64,000 nucleotides of DNA. It comes from Datnioides undecimradiatus (lineage: Eukaryota > Chordata > Actinopteri > Lobotiformes > Datnioididae). Positions 25,661 to 37,600 of this stretch are shown here, piece by piece. The position numbers were made by a program, and so were the translations under genes. The stretch is taken from NCBI GenBank assembly GCA_008933995.1, contig WARS01000011.1, positions 10,879,516-10,943,515 of the forward strand, written 5' to 3'. The notes beneath the pieces are model-generated. The model saw only the letters and a list, made by a program, of their open reading frames with translations, ran no database searches and was not told the origin of the DNA. Positions within the stretch are counted from its first letter, which is position 1. The number at the start of each line of letters is the position of its first letter.

Positions 25661-28600
25661 CTCCAACACAGCTAAATGAATCAAATTGCCTCCAATTAAA
25701 GATTTAACCATACTTCTTTCCCCTTGGCTGTTCCATTTTCTCTCCCTCCAGTTTTATGATGCAAAAACATAGCACTGAATCACTGTAGTAAAAAAACAGA
25801 CAATAAGTACACTTTGTAATGTTTACATAAGTATTATTGGAGTGCATATGCGGTATGTAACTGTTTTAAACCTATTTTTCGTGCAAAAAAAAATTGTTAT
25901 ATAATTGGATAATTACATGCCCAATAGAAATAAGTTCTTTCATGTGTGTTGGAGAAATGCAGCCTTGTTCTGCAGTAAACAGGCAATACAGTCATCTGAA
26001 TATAAGCTTATAATCTTCAAATAGTTTGGTTTTGGGCTTAAAGATGTTAGATTTCTACATACATAATGTACCTGGAAAGCTAACTTTCCCCGAACCACGC
26101 CTCACTTAAGTACCTTTAACTCCCAAAACTGCCACTCATCCACAGTTTGAGCACTTTGGAAATTTTAACCACATTGCAATCTCTGTGATGCTTTGATCCC
26201 CAAGAGCCATGTCAGTCAGCGTTCACTCTTTTCTTACTGTTGAAACATTTAACTTTTCTTTCTCTTTAAAACACTTGTTTATAAAGCCTGATCAAATATG
26301 TCTGTTATGAGTTAATATTGCCAGGGACAAATTATACTATTGATGCCAAAATGAAACCATGAAATCAGCAGGAACTTAACATTTTGCTTTTCACTTATTT
26401 CGTAGCAAATCAGGAATGAGATCAGACCTCACAAATGCTTAGAAATTCAGAAAGAATAACATGGAAAAACATATTTTTACATTATTGTTGAGATGATAGT
26501 TATTGTTTTATATATAGGGAATAAAAATGCCTGTAATAACTTATGTCTTTATACCATTAACGTCACATTAAGCTGTATTAGTTTTGTTTCTTTAATCTTG
26601 AAAGAGCAGCTTTGGCTTTTTATCATTTAATATGAATTGTATTGCTGTTAAAAGCATCTGTGTATGTCTTTTTTAGTGCATATACATAAAGAATTATTGT
26701 TAACTGGACTAGCATGTCAGTCAGTGTAATAATGCTACTGCATTCTCCAAAGAGCACATTAACACAGTTGATCAATCAGGGAGCCAGAGAGCTGAGATCA
26801 CCTTCAAATAAACTACAAATTAATTAAGCCCATATTTCATCACCACAAATTTGCTCTGGGACTGAGCATGTTCTCCTCTAAACCGGTTCCCCTAACCAAT
26901 TAAACAGATACTTTATGTGGCTTGATATACAGCTCCCATCACAGGTTATTGCTTTTAATGGCACTGTTGACTATTTGACTGCAGCATCTCCATTGTGACT
27001 GCAGCATCACCTCCATTCCCAGTGGCACGTTTTGGCATTAAGATGGTATGCTGTGTTTCAGTTAACAGATTTATTTTGGATTAGAAGCCCAGCTTGAATG
27101 CTATTAGCTACAGACATGAAGTCACTGTACTAATGGGGTTTAAGCACTAATAATCAACTGCTACACAGAGCTAGTTGGTCAAAGATCTCTATGTTGTCTC
27201 TTTGTGGTTTCTGAAGTCTGACCTAAGGAGGTTTACACAGGAAGAGGGCATAATAAGGGGAAAAAACACTTAACTGTTTATAATGTTCTGTTTTTCACTT
27301 TACATACGCATCTCTTGGCCATGTTTGATGTGAGTTGCTCGCCCAGTTTGTCTGAAGCGTCAGTTGGGAACTCGGCTGGCGTGACCACTGCATTATTACC
27401 CAGGGGTCTCCAGGGGTGCATGGGCCTGGACCTTCATGGGGAGAGGGGCAGGCCAGGGGACAGGCCTGTGTGAACAGCTGTGCCCTGTTTTAGATCTGCG
27501 TACTCAGTTACCTCTTACTCTTTGAAGAAGTCTTTCCTTACACGCTTTCACACATGCAGCACACATTAGTTGAGCAGGGCTCGGATATGACTGTAGGATG
27601 AAAAGTTGAAATGCCCAAACTTTGATTTCTCAATTTGAAAAAGTGCCAGATGGTTTTGGTGGCTTTTTAAATTGCACTTTTAAAAATGATGAACTTTCAA
27701 AGGTTCTTCAAATGGAGCTTTATAGAATCATTAGTGTCTGAAGGACTTCTTGAAAATGTGCCTCTTTGCCGCTACAGGAACCGACTGTGAATCCATATAG
27801 CTGGTAATTGTCCAATTTAAAACAGTAAAGTTCTTTGTAGAACCACAAATTGTTCTATGTATGAGCCATATTGGTTTTCATTGCACTGTAACACTGGAGC
27901 ACATGGCCATCATGTGGTACAAAAGATTGGACATTCATACTGGGCTGCCACAGCAACATTTCAAAGAGATAGGCTCAATCCTAATTTAAGCAGTGGTTGA
28001 CTTGACAGTCCCTGTTAACTATGTGACAGTGGGATTCAAAAGCATGAAGGAAATCACTTAAGAAAATCAGCTTTGTCTGAAAACCACAAAATGTTTCCAT
28101 GTAGGAGCCTGTGACTGCTTCTCTCAGTGATGTAAGTGTTCTGCGTATATCTGATCATTTGTCAGAGTTAGGAATTAAGTCTCTGGCACTCTTGCATCAC
28201 CAATTAACATGATCAGTTAAAGATTAGGCTTTCACTTTTGTGATTTCAAACAAACTTAATGGGAGCTGATTTGCAGAACTTCAAGCTGCAACATCAGTAG
28301 AGGAAGAGTGCAGCCTGTCCAGTTGTTGTGTTGCGGTGCAAATCAGTCATTAGCTCAGCTTATGCTGCATTCAGATTCAGACATAAACTTGATCTGAAAT
28401 ACCATTCTTCAAGTCCTGCCCATGAGTGTCATTTGTTTCAAACAGACTTTATTGGCATTGTCAGTCAGGACAAGCTGTGACCTGCCCATCAGCAGTTCTT
28501 AAACCACAGAGTTTACAGAGCACCTCCAACAACCGTGCAATACTTAAACAAACATAGCAGCCTCAATGTCTGTCAGAATGTTATAAAAGTTTGTATATAA

Positions 28601-31600
28601 TCCACGAGTCACAATAAAACTATTAGATTTATATTTTTTATTGACAAAAAGGTGTGAACATAAAATAACCTTGCTTTGTAGGAAAAGAAATTACAAGTAG
28701 GTACATGTGCAGACTGCCAGACCTCATACACTGACCTAAAATCACAACAAAATTAAAAATTGTTGTTTTCTAATGTGCCTGCCATCATACAATATTTTGA
28801 AGCAGTAAAATCTTCATAGGTTTTCACTTAATACCTTGTTTGATACCACAGCAAATACAAAAAAAAAGTCTTAGGCATACAAAATAACAACCTGATCACA
28901 GCACCAGTACATAAAATCATTGAACACATATCAACAGATTTGTAAAAATGTTAGTTTTTGTTGCGAATTGTTCACATTAAGACACTCACTCACACTACTG
29001 TGAAATTTAGACTTTTATTTTGAAATTGTATCTTCTTTCTCTTTGGGCCTGTTTCTGCTTCCAGTGCAGAAGCAGCTGACGATGTAAGTATTGCACTTAT
29101 TTAAGATTAATGTAGTATACTAACTCAACTGTCTCTGTGCATCAGGATGGGTGTCAAATCCTCAACAGAAAATGATATTGTGGAGTTGAAAATTTGATTG
29201 TTGATGTGTGTTTTACTTAAACATATGATTAAAAACAAGTATCAGTACTTTTTACAAACTCAACTGAGTAGCTGGTTTACAGTCTCAAACCATTCATGAA
29301 GGCATAAAACTGCCCTCCACTTGCTGCATGATATCCTGTTGATCCTGTCTCTCCCTGTGCTGCACCTCACCCCAATATCTGCTTTGTCAGGATATATCAA
29401 ATTACCTAGTTTATGCTATAGTGTTTCTATGCGCTAAGAGGGAAGTGCTGAACTAAACTTGAGCTGTGTTAAGATTTGTTTATTGTGAGTAAGTTTTGCA
29501 GAGGTTCATACTTTGGTTTTGTTTTTAAAACTTTGCTTTTTGTAAATGCTTTTTATAGTTTTTATGTTTAGGTAGGTTCTTTAGCACACACACTGTAACA
29601 GTGACCGAGTCAAGACCCTCTTACAGGGTCACTGAATCATCCGTATGTAACTTATGCTGTACCAGATTCAAAGCATCTGATATGTCTGCATGCTCCCGAT
29701 GCTTTCAGACATTTGTCTCACGTGAAACAGTTCCAGCAGCAGGGATAGCAGAGCAGACAGCCTGGGTGACTTATGAGCCAGCTGGGTTTTCCTTTGACTT
29801 AATTGAAAATTGCATGACACTGATTTAAATGAAGCGGTACTCTGTAATAACAGTTTTCTTTTCCTTGTCTGACATGTGATTGAGTTACAAAGGGGAATGC
29901 ATTTGCAACAGGTGCCTCTAACACAGTGCAGGCATGAGGGCCTCAATGTCCACCCTCAGTAACCTCCCTCTGCCCCAAAGCCCTAAGGCTGCCAGGGAAA
30001 CCTGATTCCAGTTCACACACTGGCACTCATTGCTGCTGCAGCTCTCAGAGTCTCCACTGGTGCAATCCTGAGAGCTTTAGAGATGTCCTCTTGGTGTAGG
30101 TGTCTGTATGTTTTTGGTGTGTGTGTGTGTGTGTGTGTGTGTGTCTGCACGTGTGTGCATTGTAAGTATAAATGTGCATTAGAATGTTTTAGAAAATCCT
30201 TTAAAATTCACATTTTATTGTCTAAAGTTAGTTGGTACTATTTCAAATCCCAAAAGTAATGACACATTGTTTTTATATCCACTATATCCATGGCTAATAA
30301 TTTAACTCTGTAGTAAACACATCCCATGACAATGCTACAATATGTAAATATTTCTCAAGTGTCAAATGTGCGTGAAATAAAATAAACTTTAAAGAATTAA
30401 CAGTATTCATATAGATGTGACATATAAGTGGCAATAGTTAAGAGTCTTGTAGGTAGAACAGTATATTTGGCAAATCACCAACAGTTAAATACTTTTTCAT
30501 TTTATTCATGAATACTTACAAATTCAGCATTGGGTGTGACATTTTTCACCAGGGGACAAGGAGTTGAGGCTTTTTAGCCAATCAGCAGTGCTTATTCTCA
30601 AACCTCTGCCTCTTAGATCATGTTAATACATCTCGGAGTGTAACTTGTCCTCATTGATTTTAAAGCCAGGATATTTTAACTCTTACAGGGCCAACTTTTA
30701 TTAAACTGTTGTTACAGTCATCACTAAATAATGCTCAAACGCAGCAGAGAGTTAAAAAAATAACAAATGCCTTCTGCAAAAAGTCTATTTCTCCTACAGT
30801 TAGCATTGAGGACTTGTGTACCAACAATAGCATGTCACTGGTAAGAATCAGAACAGAAACAGGAGGTCCCTGTTATTTACTGTTTGCGCTGACAAGACAA
30901 GGAACATGAGATAAGGTGGAGACAGACTTGTGCAAACGTCAGTGAGCAAGAATTCACCTGTTGTGTCTCCAGCCAACATGAAGACCGCTGTCTCCCAAAG
31001 TGTGACAGGTCAGAATGGAAATTTCTTCATTTTGTCAACTTAAGCTCTTGTAAATATCTAAATAACTTGAAAATATCTTATTTTCTAGCATTAGCATTAC
31101 ACTAGTCTGTTGTTTAATGCTGTGCTACTATGTCAGAGCTTTACCATAAACCCAGCACAGGCGTCCTTATGTTCCTCTGCACTTTACATACACACTTATC
31201 GCTCTGACAACCATACTAACAATGTTTTTAATTTACTTTATCTTCTCTTTATTTCTCTGTGGTACTAAAACCCCTTACAGAACAAGAGCTGTTGATTAAT
31301 AATTAGTTGGCTTACTTGTAAGCTTCTTTACATCTACATTACAAGCTATGCAGGTTATTTATCCTATTAACTAGTAGGAAGGGTTAAAACATGGCAACCC
31401 TTTCATTCTGATTGAAGCTACTGGGCACATTTCATCTCTTTTCAGCCAAGATGTAATAAGAAGTTGCAGAACAGAAATGCCAAATTTATTTTTTAGGTCA
31501 TCGTTTCTCCACCTTTCTGTTTAGTATATCTGTGTCACATTACAAAAAAAAAAGTAATCCTCATGAAAAATGTCTTTAATATATATCAACCTATATATCG

Positions 31601-32929
31601 AAACCAGACGCTCCCCTGATGCCCCAGTGTGGCCCAGAGTCAAAGGAAATGGGATAAAGTGACCTTCCAGTGAAGCGGGCCACTGTACTGGAACTTTGAA
31701 ACCATGAATATATCAAGACTGTATGTGCCCCACCACATGCGGCTGATGCCCTCTTTATTTGATTCACCGCTGTCCCTCGGACATTCTCAATCGGCCAGTG
31801 AGTATCAAGCATAATCAATTTTCTTTCACATGTGCACTTGCACTGTAACCCCTAACATATCTGGTGGAGCTGTATGTGTCCCAGTCAGCTGAACTGGACT
31901 TATTAATATGAGGAAATAGTTTGATTGAGGCTGTACTTCACACCCCTGTCCCACCTCCCACCAGTAGGAGTCACTAGGGCAGTAACGCAGATGTAAACCT
32001 GCATTAGCTTCCCAGAGGTGATCGCGGCTAATTGCGATTGTTTATATGCACCAACCGAGCCAGAACAAACACTACCAGGAATCAAACCCGCGTTAGGAAA
32101 ATATGTCGACCTGTACCTCACACATGTCTGCATTGGCAAAGATTTTGGATGTTTTACATGTATGTGATAGGGGTTAAAATTGCAGAATGCAGTGTTTTTC
32201 TGTCTGGTTATTAACTTTAAACACTTTTTTCTGTTTTGGTTTGTCTCTTTTGTTTATATTTAATGTGAGCTAGACCCAAATTAAAATTACTTTTTTTTAT
32301 TCTGAAACCAATTAAGCTACTACTGCTGCATGTGTGAGTGCAACAAACCTTGCACTGCCTTTGTAATGGTGGTATTATTTCAATACTAATAGTCCCACTA
32401 GAACATATCATTTATTTAGTGGATAACACTAAAATAAACTACCCAAAAGTCTCCATCACAGATGCCTTTTAAATGCTAAACTGTGAACACACAAGTCTTT
32501 TATTCTAGGGAAGTCATTTGTTAAAGCCACTGCATCTGTAATGTACTGAAACTGTAGGTTTTTTGTTGTTTATTAAGGAAGGAATGGAATAATGGCTGGC
32601 AGGATGTCCTTGTGATTTATGTTTCTTTCCACTTTATCTTCACTTTTTACATTTTTTATGAAAACAGTACTAGAATTTAATAGGTGTCCAGAAAATCTAA
32701 TTATCAATTAATGACTGTCTTTCATGTGTTCCCATTACAAAATGCAGATGAACTCTGACTTTGTAGTGGAGAAATTATAAAACACTCCTCTGCATTAAAG
32801 TTTGTATGTTATTGTTTTTTTCTTCTCATTATAATCACATCGAACCAGCAGTGGGGATTTAAATAAGTTTTAGTAACTTTAACTTAAAAATTAGAGGTGG
32901 GTGTTTCGCCTTTAAGAGTTAAGAAACTT
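25661..32929. other. Upstream intergenic region, mostly AT-rich
   Basis: Non-coding. A small direct duplication containing TGACTGCAGCATC occurs near 26976 and 26996. A denser block lies at 27340-27480, and a GT microsatellite at 30117-30144. Positions 28500-29600 are very AT-rich with no gene signal. No exons were recognised. Confidence 0.7.
30117..30144. repeat. (GT)n microsatellite
   Basis: About 14 GT units. Confidence 0.95.
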
Positions 32930-33040
32930 GAACCTTGTTTGCGCAACAATCAGTGCAGCTCACAGCCGCCAAAGTGTCTAGACTAGCACATGATGGTAGT
33001 CAGCCAATGGCTCCACCGCTCTCCTCGGGGGCCCCGTGTG
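32930..33040 (+). promoter_or_regulatory. smad6: Probable smad6 proximal promoter: GCCGCC, palindromic SMAD-binding element, CCAAT box
   Basis: About 0.9 kb upstream of the ATG, GCCGCC (32965-32970), the perfect palindrome GTCTAGAC (32976-32983) and a CCAAT box in the context CAGCCAATGG (CCAAT 33004-33008) lie within 45 bp. GTCTAGAC is the optimal SMAD3/4 element and also occurs in the SMAD7 promoter. GC-rich GCCG motifs are bound by BMP SMADs, including in the mouse Smad6 promoter (from recall). A CCAAT box suggests a nearby start site just downstream, but no TATA box is obvious and the start site is not determined. Confidence 0.6.
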
Positions 33041-33073
33041 TGCGTGTGTGGGTTTGTGTGTGCCTGTGCGTGC

Positions 33074-33124
<51 letters not shown>
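33036..33124 (+). repeat. Compound (GT)n microsatellite at the smad6 promoter/5' leader
   Basis: An interrupted GT/GC-GT run becomes a pure GT tract from about 33082 to 33124. It lies between the CCAAT box and the 5' leader, about 735 bp before the ATG. Alternating purine-pyrimidine DNA can adopt Z-form. The position may make its length relevant to promoter activity or leader structure, but that is inference. Confidence 0.95.
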
Positions 33125-33127
<3 letters not shown>

Positions 33128-33858
33128 AAAGGGGAGGTGGGGGGTGAGAGAGAAACGGAGAAAGAAAGGGATCGGGGCTGCAGTTTGGTTTAGATCTGAG
33201 TAGAGAAGCAGGAGCGCGATTCAGTCCCGGATTGATCCTCTTCATGTAATTTCAGCTCGCATGGATATTTTGTTGGGATTGTAAAAAAAAGAAGTGCACA
33301 GACATCTCGAGAAGACGACGAGGATCCTGACTTCTAGTGTGCATTTTCTTGGGATTAAATCGCCTCGAAGTACCTCATGCTCTACGTGCCGGTGTAGAAA
33401 GTAGATTTGAGGTTGTTAAAAGTCCGAAACTGTTTCAGGCTGCGAGTTGCCGTCTTGGGTTGAAGGCTGCTGGCTTTGAATTATGTTACTAAGTATATTA
33501 TGTTATGTTATTATGTATTCTACTCTTTTTATTCGTTCGTAACAAACATATAAACAGTCAATTCCGCCGCGATCCTGGATAACAAGTCACATCATTATTT
33601 ACAGTGTAGTCGGCTAAAATGCATGCATTTTGATCGGAATGCTGCGGTGCATTTATTTCGCGATTTTGTTGTTGTAGATGCAACAAAATCGCCTTCACGC
33701 TAATGTTGCGGTTTTGCCACCACTGCTCGTCAGTTGGCTGTGCATGCATTGCACGGCATTTCACAGACATTGATGTTTTGCAACGACCGTAGAAGTATCT
33801 GTAATATTCGGATATCCGTACAAGAATAAAACCCACATATAGATTTTCAAGTTGTCGT
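33125..33858 (+). other. smad6: Putative smad6 5' leader with multiple upstream ORFs
   Basis: The transcription start is unknown, but this 734-bp stretch between promoter and ATG is the likely 5' UTR. It contains several short uORFs that terminate before the main start: ATG-TAA minimal uORF 33244-33249, 33261-33284, 33377-33397, 33483-33542, 33619-33633, 33623-33703, one beginning 33744, and 33773-33829. Combined with the weak start context, this suggests restrained translation. An intron within the leader cannot be excluded. Confidence 0.55.
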
Positions 33859-34657
33859 ATGTTCAGGACGAAACGCTCAGGTCTTGTGCGGCGACTCTGG
33901 AGAAGCCGTTTGATCCCAGATACAGAAGGGGAAGATGGAAATGGCAAAACTAGTGAGGGCTGTAGGGACGATCTGTTCGGAAACAACCCAGAGAAAATTC
34001 CCAAAACGGAGCTCAGACCGATGACCCCTAGCGGGTCTCTTGTGGGGGACATAGGGGGTGTGTGCACCAGGAGCCCCGTGGAGAGCAGCGGCTTGGGGGT
34101 CACGGCGGACCAAGATGGGGGTGCAGTGTGCGTCCAGGAGCAGGGGAGCCCCCGCTCCATACAGGACAGAGAATGCAGGACAGTGACGTGCTGCTTATTT
34201 AAAGACCGGGACCACTCCGAGCATAGGGGTCCAGAGACGGCTCAGGGTACCAGGGATCCAGGGTCGTGTCACTTCGTGCTGAGGAACCTTGGACCGCGGG
34301 ACAGCGACTCTCCCGAGGCGCAGGATGCGATGCCACGCACGGTGTTGGAGCAAGAACTGAAATCAGCCACATACTCTCTTTTAAAAAGGCTAAAGGAAAA
34401 GGCGCTGGATACCTTACTAGAGGCAGTGGAGTCCAGAGGAGGGATGCCGAGCGACTGTGTTATGATTTCACGGACAGAGCTGAGGTTGGGCGGCCATGTG
34501 GCATCCCCACAGCTGCTTGTGTGTAAACTGTACCGCTGGTCCGACCTCCAGCACCCGGCTCAGCTCAAACCGCTCTGTGAGTGTAAGAGCTTTGGGGCCC
34601 TGGACAGTCCAACAGTATGCTGCAACCCCTATCACTACAGCCGGCTCTGTGGGCCAG
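33859..34657 (+). CDS. smad6: smad6 coding exon 1: N-terminus and MH1-like domain (residues 1-266)
   Basis: Starts at ATG 33859 and ends just before a perfect GTGAGT donor at 34658-34663; the last base is the first base of a split Glu codon. Residues 1-19 are the basic motif shared by SMAD6 and SMAD7. Residues about 20-105 are low-conservation, acidic and Gly/Ser-rich. TVTCCLF at 108-114 is a conserved island. From about 160 comes the MH1-like domain, with C240, C254 and H259 at positions equivalent to R-SMAD zinc ligands (CCNPYH at 254-259). The R-SMAD DNA-binding hairpin is not recognisable, as expected for I-SMADs. The start context is weak (C at -3, T at +4). A long antisense reading frame here is a by-product of the GC-rich exon. 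Confidence 0.97.
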
Positions 34658-37600
34658 GTGAGTGCATCTGCCAGGACACACAAACAGAGCAGCTGACAGA
34701 CCTACTTAGATGCTACCTTTGGGTTAACATCAGTATATAGTCCTTTAACAGCCAGCCAGGACAGGCTTTGACTAACTTTTGAACAGTTTTTATCAGTTCA
34801 TTTAGCATATCATCTCTACTTTACATGTATGTTCTATAAACCCACAAGCAAATTCTGCAGAAACATCTTTGCATTCAGGTTTTCTTTGTGTATTTGCATT
34901 TTAAAATTTGCTACATGATCATAGAGAGAACTGCAATGGTCACATTCATAGTGAAAGGAACAGAAATGAACTTAAGGACTACAAAACTGTAAAGAACACT
35001 GAAATATTTCTCCAAAAGTCCTCAAGTCTGTCAAGCTGTTTTATTTGATATTGTTTGGCATACTTTCATGCAGAGAGATAGAGAAAGGCTGACCGTTTGA
35101 TTAAGTAGTTAATGATTACTAAAGCCATGCTTAGGGCAAGGTGAACAATAAAATCACTTTGATCAGGAGGTTTGAACTGAGATAATCTGGCAAAACATAA
35201 ATGTCAGACAGTTTTGTTTTTGTCAGTTATTGGGGAAAAAAGGCAAACGCGTGCACGATATTAAAGCATTGTAACATGTTTGTTATGTTTGAAGACTGGA
35301 GTTGGCTCTAAAGTTTGTATTTGGATAGTTACAGCAGAGCATCCCTCACACAGCCTGCTAAACCAGGGCCTTTCCATGAAGGAGAGTGTTTGTTTGGGCT
35401 ACGGCTGTCCTTACAAATCTCATAGCTTTAAGTCTTTAATGATTTCCTTAATTCCAAACCAAAAATGACTTCTTTAATGTGCCTGAATTTGCCAGTGCCT
35501 TCAGTGTGGCAGTAAAGCCTGGTTCAGGTCCTACCCCTGTTTCTTGCAGGGTTATTGCCAGGTAGGCCGATCCATCAACAGTATATAACGTGTTTGATTG
35601 AATAGACTCATTCAGGTTTCAGACCAGGTGCTACAGGTCACTTTAGTTGGTGTTGTGGTGGATGCTTGAGCTTCACAATCAATGAGCTATCTATGGCAGA
35701 ACCTCCCTGACCTATATTAAACAGATTCACTTTTGGCAGGGGACAGGCCTGTGATTTGGCAAACCTTAAACGCTGGGCCACTCGACCCCGCTGACCCGAT
35801 GACAAGGCGTGGTATCATGTGTAAAGATGCAAGCGTCAGTATTTCTGTCTTCTCACTGGCACAGGAGGTGGATTTTCCATAACATCCATGTTTACTAGGG
35901 CCAGCTGGCTGTGACTAGCACTTCAAAGTCATGAGTCCAACAATATCAGAATTCATAGCGCGCAAATGTGGGAAACTGATGTTTATTTGTCCCCTACGTC
36001 CCACCATACTGTCCAACTTGATAAGAACTGATTGTGTAGAACTCAACGTTTGCTGATAAACAGTGTTTGTTGGTCTGAATAGGCCGCGTTAGAGAGAAAG
36101 AGCATGGAACCTTTTCCCCCTGCTGAAGTGGCCGTCAGGCTGCGCTATGTGAGTTTCTTTCCATTAAAACTAGCAAGATGAATTGTAAGAAGAGGGAGAG
36201 GGGCACATACCCCATTGGGACTAAGGCTCGTAGTAGACATAGCTGGCATGCGCTCATGCGTGGCCCGATAGAGCTGGTATTTCTTTCATGCTATTCAAGA
36301 GGGGGGCTTTGAATCAAGAGCTTAATCACTGGTTTATCCATGGTTTGCAAAATAAATATGGAATTATGTGAGAATAACTTTTACATTTAACATTTAGTTG
36401 AAAATTGTTATTAAGTCCTTTGTAAAACACAACTCAAATCATGTCCCATAAAGTTGTAAAACACATTTCAACTGCAGTTCAGTGTACTTGTGTTTGATTT
36501 TAGAATCATTTGAGAATAAACGACTGATCTGGATTTTATGTTAGCGTTAATAAACAGTACATAGTGTGCGGCAGAGAGCTTGGATTGAAGTGCAGCAAAA
36601 CTTTTTCCTTTTATTTTGCCAGGCATTATACTTTTCGAATGAGATCAGTTTCAAGTTGCGCTTTAAAAGCCCTTTTGTCCTAAGGAGGTCCCCTCATGCT
36701 ATTTAGGTGAAGGAGTGGCGATAATATACAGTTTGCATACTACTGGCGCCAGACTGACTAGCTGTGTATCTGAGTGACTGAGTTCAGATCCCAGCAATTA
36801 CTGCCGCCACTCTTAAAGGACCCGCTGCTATTATGCTTTCCTCCTTCCCCTTTTCCCTGTAGGCGAGGTCACAGTGTGCTCGCAAAGTTTTCTTTCCTTT
36901 GTGCTTTTCCTTCTTGTGCAACTTATTCTCTTCATTCCTCCTCTTTTTATTTGATAAAATCAAGGCCTCTGAACACAATGAAGTTAAAAAGCAGAGCTTT
37001 ACTCTGAATCACTAAACTACTAACCAAAAGTTCTGGTTAGTCTCTGTGGTTTCTGCAACGACTGCTTCGGTTAAATAATACAAGCTTTAATAACAGAAAC
37101 AAATGTGTAGTTTTCTGTTGGCTTTATTTGCTTTTTAAATGAGCTTGTGAACAAAATGATCTGATCCTGTAGTGCAGACACAAAGCTGTTGGAGTTAGCA
37201 TGTAGCCTGGTGCTGACTCTGAAATAGAACTGAAAACATTTTAGTCGTTGATTTATTTACTGAAGCCTTTTTGATGCCTTGTGCCAGCATGTTGCTTTTT
37301 AGTTTTATTAGTAGGCTCCACTGTAACTTAAACCAAAATCTGATGTGAAAAAAAGTATTTTGTAGATTTGCTGTGATATGAAACATTAAATAGATTAAGA
37401 ACTTTAGAAATGAAAAGAGTGTAGACTACAAGATATTTGTGACAAGGAGTTTCCAGGATGTCACTGACCAGCTTTATTCACTATTTACACAAGTAGCTTT
37501 CATTCTTCACTTAGAGTGCATTATTCCAAACATTGCCTGTTAAATATCAGATAGATCTTCTCAGACACCGGTTAACGGTTAACTCATATTTGAATTTTTA

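Noticed and set aside
33558..34160. 200-codon antisense reading frame over smad6 exon 1
   Set aside because: It mirrors the GC-rich coding exon on the opposite strand, has no recognisable domain and no splice or promoter support.
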